Part shown: positions 15,863-23,097 of the stretch, piece by piece
Layout: every line of letters starts with the position of its first letter
Numbering within the stretch: the first letter of the stretch is position 1
Source: a virus
Length of the DNA stretch: 32,453 bases
Virus record (IMG/VR): IMGVR_UViG_3300009537_000094
Coordinates: 1-32,453 of that record
Direction: 5' to 3' (one strand)
Translations under genes and position numbers: made by a program
Notes under the pieces: model-generated
Told to the model about the DNA's origin: nothing
Seen by the model: the letters and a program-made list of their open reading frames with translations, nothing else
The model's database searches: none

Positions 15863-16828
15863 TTAAAAACATCCTGTGGCGCCGCTACTCCCTATCCGCG
15901 CCCAATTACCCGCACTTGTCCCTGTTGCAATACATAAATCATTAATAGATGAGTTACATATAACCACATTGAGTTTATCCGGAACCTCAGCTAATAGACC
16001 TGCTGTAGTTAGACACCTCGGAGCGAAATGACCATTCGCGGTAAAAGAAGACAGCTTCGGGGTGTCTCCGAAAGAAGCGGACCCATGAACACGTAATTTT
16101 GAACCCTCAGTAGCCGCACTTCCAATTATCAAACTTCCTCCGGATCTTCCTATTGTTGAATTACCCCCCGCCATATTTAACTGGTGTCTGGTTATAGAAT
16201 CAGTTTCATTCCGGAAGCTCATAATTAATGCATTAGCCTCTATATACATATCATCACCGGAAGAACCAGATGTGGTATCTTCAAAAACAATTTTTGGCTG
16301 AGCATTGGATATAACGACATCACCCTTGGTCATAATTGAAATCAACTCGGGGGTAGTGAATGTCGCGCCATGAATGACAAACCCATTTCCAACAAAGAAA
16401 GTTGTACCTGCCCTCAGTGTGGCGCTATTATCAAGGGATAATGATCCAGCGGCAGTAAAAGTACTCTTAGTGGCTCCGGAACCGAATTGAGCGTTGCCAT
16501 TAACGTCCAACTTGGTCGACGGGGAGGGTGTGCCAAGACCAACAAAATCAAGGCCAGCGTCAAGAAATAAAAGATTTTCATCACCATCCCCCTCTGCTCT
16601 TAAATTTACATCCGCCTGATTATCATTAAAAACAGCTTCCGTATTACCGCAACCAGGGCCAGCCTGGAAATGAGTACCACTGGAATCCGATCTCAGACAC
16701 TGCGATGCGGAGACAGTAGATGGACCTATAGAAGTTCCCTCTACCGGGGGGGCTCCTAAATGCTGGATTGCCCCCCAGGAATTGGGGGAAATAAAAGATA
16801 TGGCACAAGTCAAAATAAACTTTTTCAT
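15863..16828 (-). CDS. Fibre-like protein with Sec signal peptide (about 321 aa)
   Basis: ATG at 16828 begins MKKFILTCAISFISPNSWGA, a Sec signal; a start three codons earlier is possible. The body shares repeats with the 14343 protein, notably LDVNGNAQFG..KSTFTAAGSL and LRVHGSASFG..LSSFTANG. The C-terminus has cysteines (VVICNSSINDLC) and ends SSGATGCF, like receptor-binding tips. It looks like a paralogue of the other fibre-like protein that has kept the repeat unit and diverged at the tip. The pair may form a heteromeric or alternative adhesin. The signal peptide sets both apart from ordinary tail fibres. Confidence 0.7.
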   Translation of the reverse strand: MKKFILTCAISFISPNSWGAIQHLGAPPVEGTSIGPSTVSASQCLRSDSSGTHFQAGPGCGNTEAVFNDNQADVNLRAEGDGDENLLFLDAGLDFVGLGTPSPSTKLDVNGNAQFGSGATKSTFTAAGSLSLDNSATLRAGTTFFVGNGFVIHGATFTTPELISIMTKGDVVISNAQPKIVFEDTTSGSSGDDMYIEANALIMSFRNETDSITRHQLNMAGGNSTIGRSGGSLIIGSAATEGSKLRVHGSASFGDTPKLSSFTANGHFAPRCLTTAGLLAEVPDKLNVVICNSSINDLCIATGTSAGNWARIGSSGATGCF

Positions 16829-16840
16829 TGTTTCCATCCC

Positions 16841-17251
16841 CTAATTAAAACCGAAATATTCGATAGATATTGGAGTTCCGTCAGCTCCAGCCGCATCCGA
16901 AGTAATGCAATAAACAGACACATCCTCATCAACAGCGAAAGGACCGTCCTGCTCCGCGGCCAGGGTAACACCCAAATTACCTATTGCTCCCGTGTGGGTA
17001 GAAACAACAGTGTCATAACCTATCCATATTTTTTCAGTGCCATGATTTTTAATCCTGACACCAGCGTGGCGGAAACCAGTCAATTCCGTTTCCCTGTCCG
17101 TATCGACTTGAATAACCGTTCCGGTAGTGCACGCTATTCCTTTTACTGTCGCACTACTAAACCCCTGGTCAAAAACCGGGGTGTATGCATAAGATTTCCC
17201 AATAAACACGGACAGAGCAAATAAAACTGTAAGTAATAAAAGTTTTTTCAT
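16841..17251 (-). CDS. Secreted beta-rich protein (136 aa)
   Basis: A Sec signal (MKKLLLLTVLFALSVFIGKS, then YAYTPVF) leads a beta-rich domain with VQVDTDRET-like strands, IWIGYDTVVSTHTGAIG and two cysteines. This resembles small virion decoration or adhesin domains. GGAG lies ten bases before the ATG. It is the first of four consecutive leftward genes whose products carry signal peptides (17251 down to 14343). I infer a shared export-dependent role, such as forming or decorating a surface structure. Confidence 0.65.
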   Translation of the reverse strand: MKKLLLLTVLFALSVFIGKSYAYTPVFDQGFSSATVKGIACTTGTVIQVDTDRETELTGFRHAGVRIKNHGTEKIWIGYDTVVSTHTGAIGNLGVTLAAEQDGPFAVDEDVSVYCITSDAAGADGTPISIEYFGFN

Positions 17252-17254
17252 TAT

Positions 17255-17356
17255 TTATTTCTCCATTTCCCTCTTTTCCTCATTTTTATCATTTGCCCCC
17301 GGTTGAGGCTGCTGCTTCCTTTTTCCGGATTGACCCCTTCTTCGCCTTCTAGCCAT
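17255..17356 (-). CDS. 33-residue Arg/Lys-rich peptide
   Basis: ATG at 17356 follows the preceding stop codon directly (TAG|ATG) with GGAGG nine bases upstream. The product begins MARRRRRGQSGKRKQQPQP and ends with a charged tail. Its strong positive charge suggests nucleic-acid binding, as in small DNA-condensing capsid peptides. It is part of a TAATG/TAG-ATG coupled chain with the 21-residue peptide upstream, which supports translation despite the small size. Confidence 0.5.
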   Translation of the reverse strand: MARRRRRGQSGKRKQQPQPGANDKNEEKREMEK

Positions 17357-17422
17357 CTATTTCTTCCTCCGTTTCCTGCGTTTAGACGATCTTCCACGGT
17401 GAAAAGGAGTGTGCTTAGGCAT
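17357..17422 (-). CDS. 21-residue Arg/Lys-rich peptide
   Basis: The start overlaps the previous stop as TAATG. The product is MPKHTPFHRGRSS followed by a run of Arg and Lys (KRRKRRKK). Its mRNA also carries the GGAGG site for the next gene, so it could be a leader peptide as much as a protein. Size alone keeps confidence low, but the overlap at both ends and the shared basic character with its neighbour are unlikely by chance. Confidence 0.45.
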   Translation of the reverse strand: MPKHTPFHRGRSSKRRKRRKK

Positions 17423-17697
17423 TAATCATCCTCTAATACCGGTTGTACTGACTCAACGGCTTGGGAAGCTTTAAGAATTCTCTCAGCCATTGTCGCTGCG
17501 AAATCAAATCCGTCAAGTCGTGCCCAATTCTTAACTCTTTTCTCATCCGCACGCGCCGATTTTCCTTCATTTATAATCCTCTCCCTGGCCTTGGCTAGTT
17601 CATAAATCAGTATCTGCCAACCAAGACTATTAATAAGAGTCTTCATGTGCTGGAATCTGCTTTCGTCTGTAATATTGGCAATGTCTATCTCATTCAT
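17422..17697 (-). CDS. Small hypothetical protein downstream of portal
   Basis: A 91-residue helical protein (MNEIDIANITDESRFQHMKT, then RIINEGKSARADEKRVKNW). Its start overlaps the portal stop as TAATG and its own stop overlaps the 21-residue peptide. Position between portal and the scaffold region fits a head completion or portal-associated protein, but I recognise no family. Confidence 0.6.
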   Translation of the reverse strand: MNEIDIANITDESRFQHMKTLINSLGWQILIYELAKARERIINEGKSARADEKRVKNWARLDGFDFAATMAERILKASQAVESVQPVLEDD

Positions 17698-19433
17698 TAT
17701 GGACTCGCCAAGGACTGACCTATATTTGTCTGTACCACACCCTCAGGAATTTGCTGCTGGCCAATACCGGAAGGTATCTGCTGCTGGCCCTGCAATGAAA
17801 TCTGATCCCGAGCGGAGGACTGAACCTCTTTAATAATTGAGTTGGGATTTATTCCTAAACTCCCCGCCAACTCCATGGCGATAGGGGTGATATCCAAATT
17901 GAACTTATCCGGGTGCTGGTTGCGGATACTGGTTAAAATATTTAATAACTCTAAAAGTGTTTTAATTCTTTGGGGCTTAAAATCCTTATCCGTTACAATC
18001 TTTACTCTGAAATCAACATCAACCTGTAAGTCTATCGGGTAAACATTAACCGGATCTCCGTCAATATTCACATTGAGGATTTCATTAACATTCTGCGCGT
18101 TATTGGAATGCATAATCTGTAAATGTTTACGGACCAATTGCTCCGCGGCCAGTTCTGCGCGGACGCTTATGGCGCGTAAAGCCTCATTCTGGGAAAGCAC
18201 CGCCTCCGAGGCGGTTACACCTCCCTCAGAGGCTATTGCCTGCAACGTATTGGTCGCACCGCTAGCAGCCCTGAATTCGTTCTTCAGGATTTCATCGAGT
18301 TTTAGACCTGCATCTGCACCACGAAGATCGGGTACAATTGGCTTAATGCCATTGATATTGTCCGTTTCGATGACCTGTTGAGGACGAATTTTCAGCTCGT
18401 TTGCGTTTATGTTTGCTAGGCGATCCTTTAACCAAATATTGTATGTTCCCATGGAAATCAAATCTTGAATCTTCTGACGGTTGGCATCCATGGAGCGATG
18501 CGAACGCGCCAATAAGTGCCCCAAACCCTTCCCAGTTACGGACAATTCGAAATCAATCCATTTAGCCACACGGAAAGGCTTTTTACCATGCATGGAATTG
18601 TTTTTATGAAAACGGATCATATGCTCGCGGTTTAGTAGAGCCACCAGGTAGTCCTCACCGTCATCTATGGCGTCCAGTTTTCCATGGTATGTCAATAATT
18701 CCTTTACACCGGTAAGGTTGGAATCCTCATGAAAACCAGCCCTGTCAAGACGATTGCGAACAAATGAATTTAAAGTGTTCGTCATACCCTGCTGCTTTAT
18801 CGCCTCCTCAATCTCAGCCTTATTCCATTCAATTCCGATATCACTATCATTTGGAAGGCGGCGAAGTTTTCCATTTGAGATAACATCAGCCGTCATTAAC
18901 CAATCCGAGTCTTCAATCTCAAAGGTGTTCCTGTCAAAAAAAACATTTGTCATTGAACGGGGAGTAAAAGTTGTAACCGGGAATCTCCTTAAATCGTTAA
19001 TACCTATGATTTTATATTGCTCCTCTACAATAACGGTTCCGAATAGAATCTTTGAGGTTAGAGCGCTAAGTAAATGCCTCTTATACTCGGAAAGAAGTAA
19101 TTGAGTCTGTATCGTTGACTCGACAATCTTTAAACGCTCGCGATCAGCTCCCAGCTCCATGGGAACTGGCTCAAAGAATGGATCTTGGGATGTTAACAGG
19201 CGGTACTCAGTGGTGGCTAAAGCATTAACAGCCCTGAACATCTCGGTTAAACGCGGATTGGAGAAACGATGAGAACTTCTGGTATTCTGATTCCTGAATC
19301 TACTGGGCGGACGGACACTGTAGATATCCGCCCAATCATTGTATTCCTCCAGGAAATGAGACATGTTAGTCTCAAAATCCTCAGCCTTATTTGTAATCTC
19401 GTCAATAATTCCCTGTTTAAGAGAGGAGGCCAT
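17697..19433 (-). CDS. Portal protein
   Basis: A protein of about 578 residues lying directly after TerL, beginning MASSLKQGIIDEITNKAEDF. It contains RFRNQNTRSSHRFSNPRLTE, FARALA-like helices and the aromatic/basic stretch SVTGKGLGHLLARSHRSMDA that is common in podovirus-type head-tail connector portals. It has a Gln-rich C-terminus (LQGQQQIPSGIGQQQIP). The portal ring forms the DNA gate and binds the terminase. The ATG at 19433 overlaps the TerL stop as TAATG; a start at 19463 would lie inside TerL. The length matches P22/T7-type portals. Confidence 0.8.
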   Translation of the reverse strand: MASSLKQGIIDEITNKAEDFETNMSHFLEEYNDWADIYSVRPPSRFRNQNTRSSHRFSNPRLTEMFRAVNALATTEYRLLTSQDPFFEPVPMELGADRERLKIVESTIQTQLLLSEYKRHLLSALTSKILFGTVIVEEQYKIIGINDLRRFPVTTFTPRSMTNVFFDRNTFEIEDSDWLMTADVISNGKLRRLPNDSDIGIEWNKAEIEEAIKQQGMTNTLNSFVRNRLDRAGFHEDSNLTGVKELLTYHGKLDAIDDGEDYLVALLNREHMIRFHKNNSMHGKKPFRVAKWIDFELSVTGKGLGHLLARSHRSMDANRQKIQDLISMGTYNIWLKDRLANINANELKIRPQQVIETDNINGIKPIVPDLRGADAGLKLDEILKNEFRAASGATNTLQAIASEGGVTASEAVLSQNEALRAISVRAELAAEQLVRKHLQIMHSNNAQNVNEILNVNIDGDPVNVYPIDLQVDVDFRVKIVTDKDFKPQRIKTLLELLNILTSIRNQHPDKFNLDITPIAMELAGSLGINPNSIIKEVQSSARDQISLQGQQQIPSGIGQQQIPEGVVQTNIGQSLASP

Positions 19434-20755
19434 TAATAAGGTACCCCCGCGTCCCAATCCCATCTTATATTTTGACTTGGAGGAGGAATTTTAAGATAAT
19501 GGATATTAGGGTCCACGGGTTTTCCCCCGGGAATGTCACCCTTGAATGTAATGGAGTCCGTTATAGTGGAGAGTTTCTTTCTGTATACATGGGCCAGTCC
19601 GTACCTTAGGGCGGCTAAAATGTCCGGCTCGTGCTCATCCCACTCCCAGCTCTGAAGTGAGCTTAAAATATTCTTGCAATGAGTGGAGATGTATAACCAT
19701 GGCTTCTCACCATCACCGCGCAGGAAACGCTTTACAATGTCGATGCCAGTGTCCAAATCCTTAATGCTGCGGTTACAGTAAATTGCCTCACGACGGAATT
19801 GATCGCTAATGGACATATTTCCGTCTAAAGTTCTAAATGCACTCTGGTCTAAAACGTAGTTTCCAACATCTATCCTAAGTCCACGGCTCTTGACTTTTAT
19901 GATGTCGCAATGACGGTTAACACCCCAACCCGAACGAAGATGCTCGGCGGAAACTATAACGTGACCCTCATTATTTACATGCAGCCAAACAACACCCGTG
20001 TCATCTCCAAAACCCCAATCAATACCAACAACACAAGGCCATTTCTTATAATCCCGGAATTTCTCCGTTGGACTAAAAATTGAGGTGTTGTTGAACTCCG
20101 TGTAAACCTGACCGAATTCATTTACTTCCTCGGCTAAATATTCACGTTCCCATACATGCTGGGAAGTGGTATTTTTTATCTGTAAAATCTCCTCACGGGA
20201 GATGTGGGGGTTATCGTAAATCGTGTAATGAAAAGCGGAATACTCGGGGTCCTTATCGGACGCGGCATAATCATAGAGCTTAGTAAACCAACCACGCTTT
20301 GGAGTTGAAATAAATAAACCGGGGGCTCTTAAATCAGCCAACATGGGACGTATAACCTCACTGAAAATGTGCGGCTTGTGATATGCGGCCTCGTCAATAA
20401 CAATGGAACCGATGCGCCTGCCACGTAATGAGTCTTCATTGTCAGAACTCTTCAACATCATTCTAGCGTGATTGCAAAACTCAATGGTGAAATCACGCTT
20501 GTTGCAATCAATGACCAGTTCCTGCGGAACCATCCTGAGAAGCTCCCGCCAGGCAATGTCATAGGCCATGCGGTACGTCGGAGCCAAATACCAATGATCC
20601 TCACTAGGCATGCCCAGACATTTCTTGAGCTGCCAGTACAAGGCATATCTGGTCTTGCCGAAACGCCTACCAGCTTTGATAACCTTGAATCTTGTGGTAA
20701 TCGCGTCAATTGCTTCCTGCTGCGGAGTGAGAATAAGCTGTAATTGAACATTCAC
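19433..20755 (-). CDS. terL: Terminase large subunit
   Basis: 440 residues with the full terminase pattern. Walker A is KAGRRFGKT at residues 27-35, followed by YWQLKK; Walker B is SIVIDEAAYH, with LRGRRIG just before it. The RNase H-like nuclease motif is VVGIDWGFGDDTGVVW near residue 237. The protein packages DNA into the prohead by ATP hydrolysis and cuts the concatemer. The start is GTG at 20755, overlapping the stop of the small-subunit gene (GTGA). An out-of-frame ATG just inside the gene encodes no long product and is not the start. Confidence 0.93.
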   Translation of the reverse strand: MNVQLQLILTPQQEAIDAITTRFKVIKAGRRFGKTRYALYWQLKKCLGMPSEDHWYLAPTYRMAYDIAWRELLRMVPQELVIDCNKRDFTIEFCNHARMMLKSSDNEDSLRGRRIGSIVIDEAAYHKPHIFSEVIRPMLADLRAPGLFISTPKRGWFTKLYDYAASDKDPEYSAFHYTIYDNPHISREEILQIKNTTSQHVWEREYLAEEVNEFGQVYTEFNNTSIFSPTEKFRDYKKWPCVVGIDWGFGDDTGVVWLHVNNEGHVIVSAEHLRSGWGVNRHCDIIKVKSRGLRIDVGNYVLDQSAFRTLDGNMSISDQFRREAIYCNRSIKDLDTGIDIVKRFLRGDGEKPWLYISTHCKNILSSLQSWEWDEHEPDILAALRYGLAHVYRKKLSTITDSITFKGDIPGGKPVDPNIHYLKIPPPSQNIRWDWDAGVPY

Positions 20756-21228
20756 CCACGAACCGTCCTTTTCCTGTATTCAATACCATCAGGATTAGGC
20801 TTCCTGGTGGTTACCTCAATCCGGCCGATCTTTACGGGTTGATTAACCAGTTTAATTCCACCCATGGCAGAGTTGCTTATCATTCCCAACCGCTTCATAA
20901 TGGTCAGGAAGATCCTGTCCTGTTCCCTGGTGAATGCACATAAACCAAGGATCATGTCGAATAAACGGGCATCAACAATGTCCTTAAAGCGCGGGTCTCT
21001 TAGAAGAGTCGCCTTTTCTTTATTCGTGTATTTCTGGGATTTTAAAATCTCAACGTCATTTTGATCCAACTCACCATTCCAAAATCTCTCTAATCGCTCA
21101 ACCTTATCGAAATTTACAATTGACCGGCCGTCTTCAGGTGTTGTCATGGGGTGGGAAAACCTGCGAGCATCCTCCACGGGATCGCCAGTGGGTTGTACGT
21201 TGCCCTTATGTCCCTTCGGTAATGTCAT
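20752..21228 (-). CDS. Putative small terminase subunit
   Basis: A 158-residue protein immediately upstream of TerL with a four-base overlap. It begins MTLPKGHKGNVQPTGDPVED and has a helical core (DVEILKSQKYTNKEKATLLR, RFKDIVDARLFDMIL) and a basic C-terminus (ITTRKPNPDGIEYRKR-like). TerS proteins bind the packaging initiation site and form rings. The assignment rests on position, size and helical layout, since TerS sequences diverge quickly. A terminator-like hairpin lies upstream at 21252-21293, so expression may depend on readthrough. Confidence 0.65.
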   Translation of the reverse strand: MTLPKGHKGNVQPTGDPVEDARRFSHPMTTPEDGRSIVNFDKVERLERFWNGELDQNDVEILKSQKYTNKEKATLLRDPRFKDIVDARLFDMILGLCAFTREQDRIFLTIMKRLGMISNSAMGGIKLVNQPVKIGRIEVTTRKPNPDGIEYRKRTVRG

Positions 21229-21242
21229 GCTTAAAATCCACC

Positions 21243-21293
21243 CAAAAAAGAAGCCAGAGTTCAGGGACCGTGTGTGATCCCTAAAGGCTGGCT
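21243..21293 (-). terminator. Terminator-like hairpin upstream of the terminase genes
   Basis: AGCCAG (21252-21257) pairs with CTGGCT (21288-21293), with an inner AGGGA/TCCCT stem. On the minus strand it is followed by TTCTTTTTTGGG. This has the form of a rho-independent terminator for leftward transcription and lies between the small gene at 21809 and TerS. If it functions, late genes need antitermination or start just downstream of it. A second perfect hairpin, GCGT-AGCTT/AAGCT-ACGC, lies at 21302-21331. Confidence 0.65.
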
Positions 21294-21808
21294 CCGAGTC
21301 TGCGTTACAGCTTAAATTAAAAAGCTTACGCCTTCCTACTCGTTAAAATATCTTTAAAGTCTTGTAAATGTTCAATATACCACCCTGTGATAATTGAATT
21401 CTTATCTCTCCGGTTTCTGAGTTATTAATCATCGATGAAATTGTGTCATGTAATGTGTCAAGCTTAGTTGATGTCATGGTGGATTATATATATATATTAA
21501 CAGACGCATATGGTATTTTGCAAATAATTCGCAAAGGGGGTTTTACTTTCCACCGTCATTCCCTGGTAAATAACGTATATAAATGGGGTTTTAGGGACCC
21601 CCCCTGGGGTGGGGTAGGGGTGTTTTTGAGGTATTTTGTGGTGTTTAAATGCATTAATTTCATTTAAATAAGCCAATATATTAGAGATAGGATTCATGAG
21701 TACCGAATTACCCTTATTTTTATTATACTATTTATTTTACTTACGATAATATACATTATGTTACTATTTTAAGAAGCAGTTTAGTCAGATATTAAATGAG
21801 CACGCTTT
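21294..21808. other. Non-coding switch region between terminase genes and a small leftward gene
   Basis: No convincing gene. Contents: the hairpin at 21302-21331; three TGTCA motifs between 21444 and 21476 (TGTCATG, TGTCAAG and GTCATGG), possible binding sites; an alternating TATATATATATATTA tract at 21487-21501; a G-rich block at 21585-21620 with four or more runs of three or four Gs next to a run of seven Cs; and an 8-bp perfect inverted repeat TTTAAATG/CATTTAAA at 21644-21668. On the minus strand the central TGTCAA gives a TTGACA -35-like box (21461-21456), but no good -10 box stands at normal spacing. This is a likely control region of the late arm. Confidence 0.55.
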
Positions 21809-22132
21809 TTATTTGGCTTTTGGTGTTTTTCTCGACGGGGAATGTACTTTTTTTGATATCTTAACATTTACTTCAGAACAGATAAAGTATCTTCCCTTAT
21901 CATGAAACATCCCTAGAGTTCCCGGCTTCAGGTATTCAGAAAGTTTCTTACCATTAATATCCTTATCAACAAATCTTTGATACATATTTTTTTTAGATGA
22001 GACTTTATTTTTTAATTCAACATTCATCGCCAAAGAAAAACCAAGTGCCGTGGGGACTGAACAAAACAATATTACTTTAAAAATATTAAACCAGTTAGCC
22101 ATTGATGCAACATACACAATTGCGCGCCCCAT
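21809..22132 (-). CDS. Small hypothetical protein with N-terminal TM
   Basis: 107 residues. The N-terminal third is hydrophobic (FNIFKVILFCSVPTALGFSL, about residues 14-33) and the rest is Lys-rich, ending SRKTPKAK. Two starts are possible, 22132 and the internal ATG at 22102, and neither has a clear ribosome site. Codon use is AT-rich like its surroundings. It could be a membrane-associated regulator or an exclusion protein, but I cannot tell. Its transcript would run leftward toward the terminator at 21252. Confidence 0.5.
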   Translation of the reverse strand: MGRAIVYVASMANWFNIFKVILFCSVPTALGFSLAMNVELKNKVSSKKNMYQRFVDKDINGKKLSEYLKPGTLGMFHDKGRYFICSEVNVKISKKVHSPSRKTPKAK

Positions 22133-22195
22133 TTCAAGAAAAAAAATTCAATTTTTATTTTAAACACCTTTAACCAAATAAAAAAAGAATACTAC

Positions 22196-22257
22196 TTGAC
22201 ATTTGAATCAAAAATATGATAGAACACTAACTCATGTATTAATTAGTTAATGAGTTA
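22196..22257 (+). promoter_or_regulatory. Promoter-like box followed by operator-like palindrome
   Basis: A perfect TTGACA lies at 22196-22201, but the TATGAT at 22215 follows after only 13 bases, so the -10 box is uncertain; TAGAAC at 22220 gives 18-base spacing. Next comes a 30-bp imperfect palindrome, TAACTCAT at 22228 with ATGAGTTA at 22250-22257. It is a plausible operator for one of the two small HTH proteins. The rest of 22133-22326 is AT-rich and holds no gene. Confidence 0.4.
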
Positions 22258-22326
22258 GGGTTCTATTGAGTCCCTTGTTGTTTCTTTTTTTCGCTTTTGT
22301 TTTAAATCTTTTAAAAGTATATATGC

Positions 22327-22386
22327 GTCAATCGCGTCAGCGATTGACAGCAATCTAAATCTCGATGTCAATCGAGTTTAGATTGC
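22327..22386. repeat. Twin perfect hairpins with identical GTCA loops
   Basis: Hairpin 1 is GTCAATCGC-gtca-GCGATTGAC at 22327-22348. Hairpin 2 is GCAATCTAAA-CTCGAT-gtca-ATCGAG-TTTAGATTGC at 22350-22386, with one bulged T. The two stand one base apart, have the same four-base loop and share GTCAATCG. A pyrimidine-rich stretch (22387-22430) follows. Only sequence is visible: this could be an early-transcript RNA element, a bipartite protein site or an origin-type structure. The remaining 22387-22521 carries no gene. Confidence 0.8.
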
Positions 22387-22521
22387 GGCCGCCGTTCTTC
22401 TTCTCCGTTTTGGTTGTTTTTGTTTCTCCATAGGATTCCGAGGGAGAAGTGTCTTTAAAGCACGTAGTTGTGTGTTTGAAAGGCCCCCTATACTACTGGT
22501 TAAAACAGAACGGAATGGTCC

Positions 22522-22550
22522 TTGACAGCCAGCATAAAATCCTTTACAAT
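22522..22550 (+). promoter_or_regulatory. Strong sigma-70-type early promoter
   Basis: TTGACA at 22522-22527 and TACAAT at 22545-22550 with an exact 17-base spacer. The expected start, near 22557, gives a short leader before the HTH gene ATG at 22577. This is the best candidate for the main rightward early promoter feeding the recombination and replication genes. The twin hairpins at 22327-22386 lie upstream of it, so a protein bound there could act on it. Confidence 0.75.
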
Positions 22551-22576
22551 AGGTTTGATACCAACAATTTTTTAAA

Positions 22577-22741
22577 ATGACACTAAAAGAGTTCGTCCTA
22601 AAGCATGGCAGCCAGGAGAAAGCTGCTCATGCCTTGGGCTGCACATATGCTTCCATGAATGCATGGTTAAACGGACGGGTCCGTCCGAGCGACATGGCCC
22701 TGTCCTTATTCCGTGAAGCTGGAATTGTATGGAAGGATTAA
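22577..22741 (+). CDS. Cro-like helix-turn-helix regulator (54 aa)
   Basis: 54 residues, MTLKEFVLKHGSQEKAAHAL followed by GCTYASMNAWLNGR. The motif GSQEKAA...ASMNAWLNGR is a small Cro/YdaS-type HTH, in which the second helix reads DNA. It has the same length and layout as the HTH at 31720 (both have FVxxxGSQEKAA and a WLxGxxxP turn), so the two are likely paralogues. It is the first gene after the TTGACA/TACAAT promoter, where phages place early regulators. No clear Shine-Dalgarno site precedes the ATG (TTTTTTAAA), so translation may be weak. Confidence 0.75.
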   Translation: MTLKEFVLKHGSQEKAAHALGCTYASMNAWLNGRVRPSDMALSLFREAGIVWKD

Positions 22742-22826
22742 AGAGATTGCTCATTTTATTTTTTGATTTGGTGCGTTATTACTCCATCATATGGTTATTG
22801 CGTGACATAACTGGTCCGAGGGAGTT

Positions 22827-22991
22827 ATGAAAAAATCAAAAATTAAGCGGCGCGCCATAAAGCGTATATGTGCGTGGTGTGGAAATTTCATGGGATTCAA
22901 GTCTGGAATTCCCGACAAGGATTTATCTATAACCCATGGAATGTGTGAATCATGCGAGAACGAGGTTAATGAGAGGATTAATGGCGCATAA
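22827..22991 (+). CDS. Small zinc-finger protein (54 aa)
   Basis: 54 residues with CAWC near residues 15-18 and HGMCESC near residues 37-43, a zinc-binding CxxC...CxxC pattern. The N-terminus is basic (MKKSKIKRRAIKRI). The ribosome site GAGGGAG is close to the ATG. It could bind RNA or DNA, or a host polymerase. The last codons overlap the start of the next small gene. Confidence 0.65.
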   Translation: MKKSKIKRRAIKRICAWCGNFMGFKSGIPDKDLSITHGMCESCENEVNERINGA

Positions 22992-23097
22992 GGATTTCTG
23001 GGATCTTTACTATAAATATTGTGATTCCTTGGTAAACAACTTGAATCATGTTCCTTCTGATTTCTGGAAGAGTTATGGAAAGAAAAGTGGGAAATGA
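22981..23097 (+). CDS. 38-residue hypothetical peptide
   Basis: MAHKDFWDLYYKYCDSLVNN, ending FWKSYGKKSGK. The start lies inside the end of the zinc-finger gene (11-base overlap) and the stop overlaps the ATG of the next gene as ATGA. Aromatic residues dominate. Coupled placement on both sides suggests it is translated, but no family is recognised. Confidence 0.5.
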   Translation: MAHKDFWDLYYKYCDSLVNNLNHVPSDFWKSYGKKSGK

